Source: Acidisoma cellulosilyticum (lineage in GTDB: Bacteria > Pseudomonadota > Alphaproteobacteria > Acetobacterales > Acetobacteraceae). Taken from it: a DNA stretch of 64,000 nucleotides. Shown here piece after piece: positions 25,432-33,458 of the stretch; the stretch's first letter is position 1; every line of letters begins with the position of its first letter. Location: assembly GCF_020621385.1 (NCBI RefSeq), contig NZ_JAESVA010000015.1, forward strand, positions 1 to 64,000. Reading direction: 5' to 3'. The position numbers and the translations under genes were made by a program. The notes below the pieces were generated by a model. That model searched no databases, was not told the DNA's origin, and saw nothing but the letters and a program-made list of their open reading frames with translations.

Positions 25432-25440
25432 CAAACGCCG

Positions 25441-26991
25441 ATGCGCTGGAAGCCATCACGCCCCATCCCGGCCGCTCTATTGGCGGCCGCTCTCCTGGCA
25501 TCCCTGCTGGTGCTAGCACCGATTGGCTGGACGGCGGTGCTGGCCTGGGGCGTCGGCGCCGCAGGCGCACGCATGCTGCTTTTTCGCCCCTTGGTCGGAG
25601 AGTTGCTGGTCAACACGCTCGCGCTCATATCCTGCACCGCCATGGTCGCTACCGTTATCGCGACGGCGGCGGCCTGGTGTGTGGAACGGACCGATCTTCC
25701 AGGGCGACACATCTGGGCGGTGCTGGCGGTGGTACCGCTCGCCTTGCCATCCTTCATCACCAGCTTCGCCTGGGTGTCGCTCAGCCCAGCCTTGCAGGAT
25801 TTCGGCGGCGCGTTGCTGGTCGTGACCAGCTCCTATTTCCCGCTCATTTATTTGCCAGTAGCGGCGGCTTTGCGGTCCATGGACCCAAGCCTGGAGGAGA
25901 CGGCGCGCAGCCTGGGGCTGGGACTTTGGCAGGTCTTTGCGCGCGTGACCTTGCCGCATCTGCGGCCAGCACTGCTGGGCGGCATCTTGCTTGTGGCTTT
26001 GAATACGCTCACGGAATTCGGTGCGTTTGCCCTGTTGCGGTTCCGCACGCTCACCACGGAAATCTTTGCCATCTACCGGACGAGCTTCGACAATTCGGAA
26101 GCCGCGCTCTTTGGTATCCTGTTGATCCTTCTATGCGTCCTTTGCCTCATGGCTGAATCCTGGTCCAGGCGCCAGGCGCGCTATGACCGCATCGCGCGCG
26201 GCGTCGTGCGACCTGCGTCACGGGTAGCGCTCGGGCGTCTTCGCCTTCCAGTCCTGGCTGGCTTCGGCATGCTGTCGCTGGTCACGCTTGGCGTGCCGTT
26301 TGGCATGATCCTCTATTGGCTGACGCAGCATAATTCTGCCGCTACGTCTGTCGCCGCAGCCAATTTGCCGGACGTGTTGAGCGCCACATGGGCATCGCTG
26401 CGCCTGGCTTTGGGCGGAACGGCGGTGACCATGGCACTCGCCTTGCCGCTGGGCTTCCTCGCCACGCGTTACGATGGGCGGCTGGTCGCGCTGCTGGAGC
26501 GTACAGCCTATCTGTCTCAAGGCATGCCAGGGATCGTACTGGCCCTGGCGATGATCTCGATCACCATCACCTTGCTAAGGCCGCTGTATCAAAGTGCATT
26601 CCTACTGATGGTCGTCTACGCGGTTCTGTTTCTGCCGCTGGCCTTGGTGAGCGTCCGGGCGGCCTTTGGGCAAGTGCAGAGGGGGTTGGAGGAGGCCGGC
26701 CGCGCTGCCGGTCTCGGTTGGTTTGCAACGGTGTGGCGCGTTCTGTTGCCCTTGGCGGGACCGGGGCTTGGTGCGGCAGCGGCGATGGTCTTCGTGTCGG
26801 TGATCACCGAATTGACGGCCACACTGCTGATGGCGCCGATTGGAACACGCACGCTTGCGGTGCAGGTTTGGGCGAATACGACGACGCTCGCCTTTGCTGC
26901 GGCGGCACCCTACGCGGCTTTGATGGCCGCACTATCGCTTCTTTCCGCCTGGGTGCTGGCCCGACGGTTCGGATTGGTTCGCGGGGTTTAG
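25441..26991 (+). CDS. Ferric iron ABC transporter permease (FbpB-like, duplicated)
   Basis: This 516-residue protein has about twelve helices in two homologous halves, the FbpB/AfuB arrangement. EAA-type loops that contact the ATPase are visible in both halves: EETARSLGLGLWQVFARVTL in the first and EEAGRAAGLGWFATVWRVLL in the second. It starts 9 bases after the binding-protein gene and is followed 8 bases later by the ATPase gene. The duplicated form means one polypeptide makes the whole channel. Confidence 0.92.
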   Translation: MRWKPSRPIPAALLAAALLASLLVLAPIGWTAVLAWGVGAAGARMLLFRPLVGELLVNTLALISCTAMVATVIATAAAWCVERTDLPGRHIWAVLAVVPLALPSFITSFAWVSLSPALQDFGGALLVVTSSYFPLIYLPVAAALRSMDPSLEETARSLGLGLWQVFARVTLPHLRPALLGGILLVALNTLTEFGAFALLRFRTLTTEIFAIYRTSFDNSEAALFGILLILLCVLCLMAESWSRRQARYDRIARGVVRPASRVALGRLRLPVLAGFGMLSLVTLGVPFGMILYWLTQHNSAATSVAAANLPDVLSATWASLRLALGGTAVTMALALPLGFLATRYDGRLVALLERTAYLSQGMPGIVLALAMISITITLLRPLYQSAFLLMVVYAVLFLPLALVSVRAAFGQVQRGLEEAGRAAGLGWFATVWRVLLPLAGPGLGAAAAMVFVSVITELTATLLMAPIGTRTLAVQVWANTTTLAFAAAAPYAALMAALSLLSAWVLARRFGLVRGV

Positions 26992-26999
26992 GAACGTCG

Positions 27000-28037
27000 A
27001 TGGCCGACTTACACATCACGGGGCTGCGCAAAGCCTTCGACAACACACCTATCCTGCGGGAACTGACATTGTCCGTTGCGCGCGGAAACCTGGTTGCCGT
27101 GCTCGGTGCCTCGGGCAGTGGCAAGACGACGCTGCTGCGGCTCATCTGCGGTTTCGAGCGGGCGGATGCCGGAACTATTTCGATCGACGGTGCTCCCGTC
27201 TGTGGCCCTGGCCTCCATCTCCGGCCTGAGCAGCGGCATATTGGCTATGTCGCGCAGGAAGGCGCGCTGTTCCCCCATCTGTCCGTCGCCGCGAACATCA
27301 CATTCGGTCTGCCCTGGCGGCAGAGACGGGTGCGGAGCAGGGTGGCTGAATTGTTGGCCCTGGTCGGATTGCCGGAAGCCTATGCCGATCGAGCGCCATA
27401 CCAACTCTCCGGCGGCGAGCAGCAGCGCGTGGCGCTCGCCCGCGCCTTGGCACCGTCACCCGCGCTCGTCCTTCTGGATGAGCCTTTCTCGGCGCTTGAC
27501 GAGGCTTTGCGGCTTGAGACGAGGCAAGCCGTCACGCGTGCTCTCACCAAAGCCGGTGCCACAACACTGTTGGTGACGCATGACCAGAGCGAAGCCTTGT
27601 CAATGGCCAATGCGGTTGCCGCACTGCGTGCCGGAGAACTTGTTCAAGTTGCCGACCCGCGAACTCTGTATCAGCAACCTGCTGATGCCGAACTGGCCAA
27701 GTTCTTGGGGAAGGCCGTGATGGTGCCGGGGCAAGCGATGGGGGATTGCGCCATCACTCCATTTGGGAAGCTGCCTTTGGCTGGGTCCCCTGAGACAGGG
27801 CCGGTGCAAATTCTGATCCGCCCAGAACAGATCTGCTTGGTACCGTCGGGGGAGGGTTACCAGGTCTCGGTCCGTACTGTGACCTTCCACGGCAGTTTTT
27901 GTAGGGTCACCTTGCAGGCAACAGAAAATTCAATCCCGATCGAAGCGCTCGTTCCTGGCCACTCGGCTCCTATATTGGGAACTATAGTCGCGGTTCGAGT
28001 CGAAGGGACTGTGATGGCATATTCACATTTGTTCTAG
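27000..28037 (+). CDS. Ferric iron ABC transporter ATP-binding protein (FbpC-like)
   Basis: This is a 345-residue ATPase. The start at 27000 (ATGGCCGAC) lies 8 bases after the permease stop; the longer open frame to 26388 is only a shadow within the permease. It has Walker A GASGSGKTT (about residues 35-43), signature LSGGEQQRVALA, Walker B LVLLDEPFSALD and the His switch LLVTHD. The C-terminal 100 residues form the TOBE-type regulatory domain usual in FbpC. It powers the importer encoded upstream. Confidence 0.92.
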   Translation: MADLHITGLRKAFDNTPILRELTLSVARGNLVAVLGASGSGKTTLLRLICGFERADAGTISIDGAPVCGPGLHLRPEQRHIGYVAQEGALFPHLSVAANITFGLPWRQRRVRSRVAELLALVGLPEAYADRAPYQLSGGEQQRVALARALAPSPALVLLDEPFSALDEALRLETRQAVTRALTKAGATTLLVTHDQSEALSMANAVAALRAGELVQVADPRTLYQQPADAELAKFLGKAVMVPGQAMGDCAITPFGKLPLAGSPETGPVQILIRPEQICLVPSGEGYQVSVRTVTFHGSFCRVTLQATENSIPIEALVPGHSAPILGTIVAVRVEGTVMAYSHLF

Positions 28038-28077
28038 GCTGCGCCGGGTCCGGCGCTTGCCAAACCAGTGTGCTGTA

Positions 28078-28248
28078 TCTTTTACATTTTTCTCGTTGAC
28101 CATCGGCCTCTCCCACAATCTATCGACCATGATCATTGGGCGCGTCGGCCAAGGCTTTACCGGTGGCGCACTCATCCCTGCCGCACAGACCACTATCCGC
28201 ACCCGGCTGCCCGCCCGGCAAATGCCACGCGGCATGTCCATCTTCGGG
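28078..28248 (+). pseudogene. Remnant of a DHA2-family MFS efflux transporter
   Basis: About 57 codons read like helices 4-5 and the connecting loop of a 14-TM EmrB/QacA-type transporter: SLTIGLSHNLSTMIIGRVGQ, then FTGGALIPAAQTTIRTRLP and PRGMSIFGL. No start, no other helices and no continuation are present. The following codons (to about 28350) may derive from the far C-terminal loop of the same gene after an internal deletion, but that is weak. It lies next to a TetR gene, a usual neighbour of such pumps. Confidence 0.55.
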
Positions 28249-28396
28249 CTGATTCAGGATCAGAGCCAAAAAGCTTCTCGCGTTGCGTTAATCAACGGGA
28301 AAGTGACGCATTATCTGAGCGATTTCAACGCTATGCACGCGTATCAAGGCCCTCTGTCGGACCAAGGCTCACCCCTTTTTACCTTGGAAAAGCCAG

Positions 28397-29002
28397 CTAA
28401 ATCAGGTGACCGAGAAGGCCGAAGGCCTCTTCGATATATTGCGCCAGCGGACGTGCCGCGTTGTCCTGCCGCCAGTTGTCTTTGGCGAAACGTAGCGTGC
28501 CCATAGCCATCTTGGCGGCAAGACGTAGAGCAGGCCGCTGCGTCTGATCGGGCCACAAATCGTAAAAGGCCTCGGCCAGAACCTCCTCCAACTGAACGTG
28601 AAGCGCTTCTTTGCTTAGCCGAAGCGTTTCCGTTGATCGCAGGATGCGGTCCGCAAGAATGGACTCCTTGCTCTCGTATCTTGAGGCAAGGGCGAGGAAA
28701 GTCTTCCGAGCGGCGTTGATCGGTGATTGATCCGGCGACTGCTTGAGCACGGTAGACCGCAAAACATGCGGTATGCCGCCGCTCTCATGTGCCAGCAAAA
28801 CATCTTCTTTCGACTTTAGATAATAGAAAAAAGTCCGCCGCGATATGCCCGCTGCCGCCGCGATCGCATCGAGCGTGGTCGCCTCATAGCCATATTCGAT
28901 GAAGAGCTTCAGACCAGCTTCTGCGATCCGGTCAAGCGTCAACCGGCGTTTACGCTCGCGCAGACCGACCGGGGTTTTCTCGACGCTATTCATACGAACC
29001 AT
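28397..29002 (-). CDS. TetR family transcriptional regulator
   Basis: This regulator has an HTH at about residues 15-60: LTLDRIAEAGLKLFIEYGYE, then AAAAGISRRTFFYYLKSKED. The start is uncertain. An in-frame Met at 29053 would place coding sequence across the operator dyads, so 29002 or 28993 is preferred. The protein would be about 201 residues, normal for TetR. It is divergent from an SDR gene, and two matching dyads in between are the likely binding sites. Confidence 0.88.
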   Translation of the reverse strand: MVRMNSVEKTPVGLRERKRRLTLDRIAEAGLKLFIEYGYEATTLDAIAAAAGISRRTFFYYLKSKEDVLLAHESGGIPHVLRSTVLKQSPDQSPINAARKTFLALASRYESKESILADRILRSTETLRLSKEALHVQLEEVLAEAFYDLWPDQTQRPALRLAAKMAMGTLRFAKDNWRQDNAARPLAQYIEEAFGLLGHLI

Positions 29003-29031
29003 TCTGACTGCGGGAAAGGGGCTTGCCAAGT

Positions 29032-29070
29032 TTACACTCAGTGCGATATGCATAATTACACTGAGTGCAA
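29032..29070. promoter_or_regulatory. Paired TetR operator dyads
   Basis: TTACACTCAGTGCGA (29032-29046) and TTACACTGAGTGCAA (29056-29070) are two versions of the dyad TTRCACT-N-AGTGYAA, spaced 24 bases centre to centre. They lie between the divergent TetR and SDR genes and would let the repressor shut both promoters. Confidence 0.65.
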
Positions 29071-29091
29071 TTTAACAGGAGGCAGTTCACT

Positions 29092-29922
29092 ATGACCTCG
29101 ACAAAGGTTTGGTTCGTCACGGGTGCATCGCGAGGGTTTGGCCTTGTCTGGACGGAGGCGGCGTTGAAGCGAGGTGACAGGGTCGTGGCAACCGCGCGAA
29201 ATCCGGCAGCGCTCGGTGACCTAGTGACGGCCTATGGCGATGCGGTCCTTGCCCTGCCGCTGGACGTGACGGATCGGGATGCCGTGTTCACGGCAGTCGA
29301 TCAAGCGCGCCAGCATTTCGGGCGCCTCGACGTCATCCTGAGCAACGCTGGTTATGGCTACATGGGCGCCATCGAGGAGTTGGAGCCCGCGCAAGCCAAA
29401 GCGAGCTTTGACACGAATGTCTTTGGGACGATGTGGGTTCTTCAGGCAGCGCTGCCGATTTTGCGGGCGCAAGCCAGTGGTCACATTCTGACGGTGTCGA
29501 GCGTCGGGGGCGTGATCGGTTTCCCGACAGGGGGCACTTACCCCGCAACCAAATTTGCAGTCGAGGCCTTGTCGGAAGCGCTGGCCGCCGAAGTGGCCGC
29601 ATTCGGTATCAAAGTCACGATCATTGAACCGGGCCACTTTGCCACTGGTTTTCGCGCAGCCGTGCAAACGCCGCCGGCAATCGACGTCTATAATCCCATT
29701 CGCCAGGCCATTCGCGCGTCATTCAAACCCGAGGATTTTGGCGATCCGCTGGCTACCTCTGCCGCGATCTTCGAAGCCGTGGACGCGAATGATCCGCCGC
29801 TTCGCTTGGTGCTGGGTTCGACAACAATTGCGAAATTCAAGGCGGTATATGAGGCGCGGCTCACCAACTGGCACAAATGGGAAGCCATATCGAACCTAGC
29901 TCAGGGCAAAGCATACATGTGA
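29092..29922 (+). CDS. SDR family oxidoreductase
   Basis: This is a 276-residue short-chain dehydrogenase. The start at 29092 has a near-perfect AGGAGG 9 bases before it, so it is preferred over the in-frame Met at 29065. It has TGASRGFG (about residues 11-18), LSNAGYG, and catalytic YPATK near residue 155. It resembles the group annotated as oxidoreductases paired with TetR repressors, often responding to reactive or toxic carbonyls. Substrate is unknown. Confidence 0.9.
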   Translation: MTSTKVWFVTGASRGFGLVWTEAALKRGDRVVATARNPAALGDLVTAYGDAVLALPLDVTDRDAVFTAVDQARQHFGRLDVILSNAGYGYMGAIEELEPAQAKASFDTNVFGTMWVLQAALPILRAQASGHILTVSSVGGVIGFPTGGTYPATKFAVEALSEALAAEVAAFGIKVTIIEPGHFATGFRAAVQTPPAIDVYNPIRQAIRASFKPEDFGDPLATSAAIFEAVDANDPPLRLVLGSTTIAKFKAVYEARLTNWHKWEAISNLAQGKAYM

Positions 29923-30069
29923 AGCGACGCATGTGATCCTGCGCCAGGCTTCTGTCCTTTGGCCCTTCGCTGAGCAATCTGGATCCCACGGCGCATCGAC
30001 CACTGCGTCATCGCGCCAGCTTTTCAAGATTTCGGTTCGACGCCAATGCTCGAATGAGATGGACTGAAG

Positions 30070-30702
30070 ATGAAACTGCTCCTTTTGGGCGCTACAGGGT
30101 TGGTGGGAAGCAGGGCGTTGAAGCTCGCGCTTTCTAACGACACCTTTTTGGAGGTGATTGCGCCAACACGGAGGGTGCTGCCACAGAGCGAGAAGTTGGT
30201 AAATCCAGTCAACTCAAGCCTTGAGGAGCTTGCTCCGATTTTAAAATCGTACAAACTGGACGCGGTCATATGCGCGTTAGGAACGACCCAAGTAAAAGCA
30301 GGGTCGAAGGAAGCATTTCGCCATGTCGACTACGAACTTCCTATTTTATTTGGCCAGGCCGCGCGCGCTGTCGGCGTAGAGACATATGCGGTTGTCACCG
30401 CCATGGGGGCATCCTCAGCGTCCAAGAGCTTCTACTACCGAACAAAAGGTGAGGTTGAAAAGGCCATCCAGGACATCGGGTTCCGATCGCTTACGATTTG
30501 CAGGCCCAGCATCATCGGTGGAGAGAGAAATGAAGCGCGGGCAATAGAGACAGCAGTGCTGACGCTGGCACGGCTCTTGGCTCCGATCCTGCCGAAGAAG
30601 TTCCATGTCAATCCAGCGGATGTCATTGCTGCTGCGTTGCTCGACGCGGTCGTCGTTCCAAAATTGGGCTGTCATTGGATTTACGCTGACGAGATGAACT
30701 GA
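30070..30702 (+). CDS. NAD(P)-binding Rossmann protein (HTATIP2/NmrA-like)
   Basis: This is a 210-residue protein of the atypical SDR group, close to HTATIP2-like nucleoside-diphosphate-sugar epimerase relatives. It has the motif LLLGATGLVGSRAL at residues 3-16, ALGTT in place of the usual NAG, and FYYRTKGEVEKA, giving a YxxxK. The function is unknown; relatives are redox sensors or oxidoreductases. Codon use looks less GC-rich than its neighbours. It stands alone between the SDR and YceI genes. Confidence 0.8.
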   Translation: MKLLLLGATGLVGSRALKLALSNDTFLEVIAPTRRVLPQSEKLVNPVNSSLEELAPILKSYKLDAVICALGTTQVKAGSKEAFRHVDYELPILFGQAARAVGVETYAVVTAMGASSASKSFYYRTKGEVEKAIQDIGFRSLTICRPSIIGGERNEARAIETAVLTLARLLAPILPKKFHVNPADVIAAALLDAVVVPKLGCHWIYADEMN

Positions 30703-30807
30703 AATCTGGCAATATCCATCGCAAATTTCTTCGGAGCCGCGGGCGCCAGCGCGACGCCGCTTCGTTTGAGCAGCAATTCATAAGTCGAACCAAAACGGAC
30801 CATAATC

Positions 30808-31392
30808 ATGACCCTTTCACCAAAAGCACTTTTGACGGCGGCCATGATCTGCGTCGTATCGTCGCCTTCCGCTTTTGCTGCCGACACCTACGCCCTTGAC
30901 CCGGCTCATACACAAACGATCTTCACGATCAACCATCTTGGTTTTTCAACCATTACCGGGTCCATTCGTGATCTTAGGGGAACCCTGATACTCGACTCAA
31001 TGAAGCCAGAGGATAGCGCGATCGATGTTTCCATGGCTGCGAACAGTGTCGATACCGGCTTCGCCGCTCGAGACAAGGTTCTCCAGGGGCCGATGTTTTT
31101 CAATATAGCGCAGTTTCCAACGATGACCTTCAAAAGCACACATATTAAGAAAACCGGTCCCAAAACCGCAGACATCCAGGGTGATTTCACGCTTCTAGGG
31201 GTTACCAAGCCTCTGGTCCTCAAAACGACGTTTAATCGTATGGCGCAGGATAAGATTGGCACGAATGTTTTTAAGGTAGGTTTCACAGCCACAACTGTGA
31301 TCAAGCGTTCCGAGTTCGGCATGAATGCCTATGTCCCATATGTTGGCGACATTGTTCACGTGACAATCAATTTTGAGGGTATCAAGCAATAA
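30808..31392 (+). CDS. YceI family periplasmic lipocalin-like protein
   Basis: This is a 194-residue exported protein with a Sec signal (AMICVVSSPSAFA, cleavage near residue 24). The mature part starts DTYALDPAHTQTIFTINHLG, followed by DTGFAARDKVLQGPMFF and a C-terminal YVGDIVHVTINFE strand, all hallmarks of the YceI beta-barrel that binds isoprenoid chains. It probably stores or carries a polyisoprenoid in the periplasm. It is often near cytochrome b561 genes, and one lies about 7 kb upstream. Confidence 0.92.
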   Translation: MTLSPKALLTAAMICVVSSPSAFAADTYALDPAHTQTIFTINHLGFSTITGSIRDLRGTLILDSMKPEDSAIDVSMAANSVDTGFAARDKVLQGPMFFNIAQFPTMTFKSTHIKKTGPKTADIQGDFTLLGVTKPLVLKTTFNRMAQDKIGTNVFKVGFTATTVIKRSEFGMNAYVPYVGDIVHVTINFEGIKQ

Positions 31393-31561
31393 GTTGCTAG
31401 AAGAACTGCTTCCGTGCGATCGTTGGCAGTCACCGGTTGAATATCATAGCTATGAGATTGCGCTGAGAAAAACCCCGACTTTCCTAATGGGACAGCCGTA
31501 CGTCCGAACCATGGAAGATTGGTAAGGCAAGGACTTCAAGTGAGGAAGACAGGTTCGATTA

Positions 31562-31599
31562 TCAGAAAATTGGATTGGTGTTGTGCCTCAATTTTCTGA
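31562..31599. repeat. Perfect 11-bp inverted repeat
   Basis: TCAGAAAATTG (31562-31572) and CAATTTTCTGA (31589-31599) flank a 16-base loop. It lies 170 bases after yceI and 20 bases before repeat copy 2. It has no U-run after the stem, so a terminator is not obvious; a mobile-element end or protein site is possible. Confidence 0.6.
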
Positions 31600-31618
31600 C
31601 AGTGCAACCTCACCGGCT

Positions 31619-31723
31619 AGAGGCATCCTGCTCGCTTACGCTCACAGATACCGTTCTCGATTATTGTTTTTACGAACATCTTCACCCGGCCAGATGATTC
31701 CATCTGACCGGAATCTGCTCTAG
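31619..31723 (+). repeat. Dispersed 105-bp intergenic repeat, copy 2
   Basis: This is the most diverged of the three copies, with one base missing near the start and several substitutions (for example GAACATC for GAGCATC), but it is in the same orientation with the same terminal CTCTAG. The CAGATG-ATTC-CATCTG hairpin core is intact. Confidence 0.88.
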
Positions 31724-31906
31724 GTCCGACTAACGTTGGGTGCGCTGACGTGGGAACAAGCGGCGCGCTGTATCCAAGCCAGTGCAAAGACCGCACCTGA
31801 AGTTGATCGATGCTGAAGCAGGCGTGTGCTTGGCGGTCTTGCTGCCAACCTCTGTCGCCCCAATCTGCCGTCGTGATTGAAATTTTGACAAAGCGGAGCA
31901 AAGACG

Positions 31907-32164
31907 ATGCCTACAAACGCACAGATCGACGTTAAGGCCGGCGAAAAGCCGACACCCGGCGAGAAATTCATCATCCAGCTTCAGGAAAATAGCGAAATGC
32001 TGGGGCTGCTTGATGACGGCCGCACCTTTCGCTTTAAGACGCCGTCCGCGACGGAGCGGGACTATCAGCAGGAAAACAAAAGCCTTGTCGTCATCGGCCT
32101 CGATCTGGACGACGCTGATAGCCGCGAGGAACGGTTGGTCGGTATGCTCAGCTATCGCGCCTGA
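31907..32164 (+). CDS. Small hypothetical protein
   Basis: This is an 85-residue acidic, soluble protein beginning MPTNAQIDVKAGEKPTPGEK and ending EERLVGMLSYRA. I do not recognise a family. The start has a moderate ribosome site (AGCGGAG). Codon use is consistent with coding sequence. It converges with the NodS-like methyltransferase gene, overlapping its 3' end by 13 bases. Confidence 0.55.
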   Translation: MPTNAQIDVKAGEKPTPGEKFIIQLQENSEMLGLLDDGRTFRFKTPSATERDYQQENKSLVVIGLDLDDADSREERLVGMLSYRA

Positions 32165-32733
32165 TCATTTTCGATGAGGTCGATCCGGTAAAGCGCGTGA
32201 CGCCGTTGCGCGGCGATGAATAGGGGCGCTGCGGACAAAAACCGCTCTGCGGCCAAGTCGCCGGGCTGCGGCAACTCGTCGGCGCCGAGCCAGTTCACGA
32301 GGATAACGCGCCCGCCCGGTGCTAGGCATTTCAAAACACATGCGGCCAAGGCATCGATTTCTGACGCCGGTAGGAAGTAAAGCACCTCTGACAGGACAAT
32401 CAGGTCGAACTGCCCTGCGGGCCATTGATCTGGAACCCGCATGCACTCAAACCGGGTGGCGGGGATCGCCGCGCAATTGGCGCGTGCTTCCTTCAAGGGA
32501 TGTTCCGAAATATCGAGGCCGAGAAAGCTGTCGCAGAGCGGGGCGAGGCAAGTTGACAGGATGCCGATGGAGCAGCCGACTTCCAGGCCATTTCGATATC
32601 TGCGGTCGCTGATTATACTTATGGTTTCTGCATATTTAGCCCGCTCATAATCGCTGCTGCGAAATCGCCACGGGTCGGGGTCGCTTGCGTATAGGTTGTC
32701 GAAATAAGCGCGGTCGTACGATGGATCGGTCAT
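32152..32733 (-). CDS. NodS-like SAM-dependent methyltransferase
   Basis: This is a 193-residue class I methyltransferase. Motif I reads LEVGCSIGILS (about residues 50-60), followed by LGLDISEHPL and the post-motif FDLIVLSEVLYFLP. The N-terminus FDNLYASDPDPWRFRSSDYE resembles NodS, the N-methyltransferase of rhizobial Nod factors, and relatives. It is the last gene of a four-gene unit and overlaps the PIG-L stop/start by 4 bases. A methylation of an amino sugar or sugar conjugate is the best guess. Confidence 0.85.
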   Translation of the reverse strand: MTDPSYDRAYFDNLYASDPDPWRFRSSDYERAKYAETISIISDRRYRNGLEVGCSIGILSTCLAPLCDSFLGLDISEHPLKEARANCAAIPATRFECMRVPDQWPAGQFDLIVLSEVLYFLPASEIDALAACVLKCLAPGGRVILVNWLGADELPQPGDLAAERFLSAAPLFIAAQRRHALYRIDLIENDQAR

Positions 32734-33458
32734 GGGATGAGAAACGTCTCATAGGGGCGTTCGAAAACGGACAGCAGATGGCCGGGTAGCGTAAAGCCAT
32801 CCGGTGAATCTGTGATCAAGCCGCCATATTGCGTGGCGTGGGCGCGGATGGCCTTTTGCTTCAGTGGCATTTCCTGGCCGATTGCCAAACGAAATCCCTG
32901 TCCGGGGGCTGGGCAATCACAGGTATCGGCCAAGGTCCATCCCCAGACAGGATAGCTCATCAAAGGAAGTCTCAATCTGCGGGTCAATACCTCCGCGATG
33001 GTGGCAGCTGCCTCATGGTCGCAATGCGGGTCCTGTCCCCAGGCACAGAGCACGAGGTTGCAACCAGTCCGGTCGCACAAATCGGTCAGGCGGGCGAGGA
33101 TGTTTTCCGCCTCCTGCCCGGATAAGGGGAGGGAGCTGTCTTCAGCGCCAATCCAGCACAGGCTGTTTTCCGGCAGGCCGAGAACCATCAATGCCTTGAG
33201 GGCTTCCTGCTTGCGAACGGCGGCGAGGCGTGACGGCGGATAGGTAACGGAGCCCGGATGAGACCGGCTGCCGTCTGTCAGAATAGCGACCTGCGTCGGA
33301 ATAGCGGCTGCAGCGCATTGGGCCAAAAAGCCGCCGCAGCCCAGGCTTTCGTCATCAGGGTGTGGCGCCAATATCAACGGCGTCCGCCCACCCAGCAAAG
33401 TCTCAAGATCAACCAAGGGCAGCTTTTCCCAAGCGGCCCGGACCTCGCGCATCAGCAT
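32730..33458 (-). CDS. PIG-L family deacetylase
   Basis: This is a 242-residue LmbE/PIG-L zinc amidohydrolase. The metal and base motif PHPDDESLGCGG (residues 32-43) and the second metal site PHCDHEAAATI are intact. The family removes acetyl from N-acetylglucosamine conjugates (mycothiol, bacillithiol and GPI precursors). It overlaps the acyl-CoA dehydrogenase-like gene by 7 bases and the methyltransferase by 4. In this operon it would deacetylate a glycoconjugate made by the GT2 gene. Confidence 0.9.
   Translation of the reverse strand: MLMREVRAAWEKLPLVDLETLLGGRTPLILAPHPDDESLGCGGFLAQCAAAAIPTQVAILTDGSRSHPGSVTYPPSRLAAVRKQEALKALMVLGLPENSLCWIGAEDSSLPLSGQEAENILARLTDLCDRTGCNLVLCAWGQDPHCDHEAAATIAEVLTRRLRLPLMSYPVWGWTLADTCDCPAPGQGFRLAIGQEMPLKQKAIRAHATQYGGLITDSPDGFTLPGHLLSVFERPYETFLIP

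Larger units (their letters stand above)
31393..31906. other. Intergenic region with hairpin and dispersed repeat copy 2
   Basis: No gene is supported in these 514 bases. They hold an 11-bp perfect inverted repeat (31562-31599) and the 105-bp repeat copy 2 (31619-31723). The remaining open frames are short and without a ribosome site. Confidence 0.55.

Noticed and set aside
26388-26999. Long in-frame extension upstream of the FbpC-like ATPase
   Set aside because: It lies wholly inside the permease gene in another frame and its translation is glycine/arginine-rich shadow sequence. The ATG at 27000 follows the permease stop and opens a normal ABC protein.
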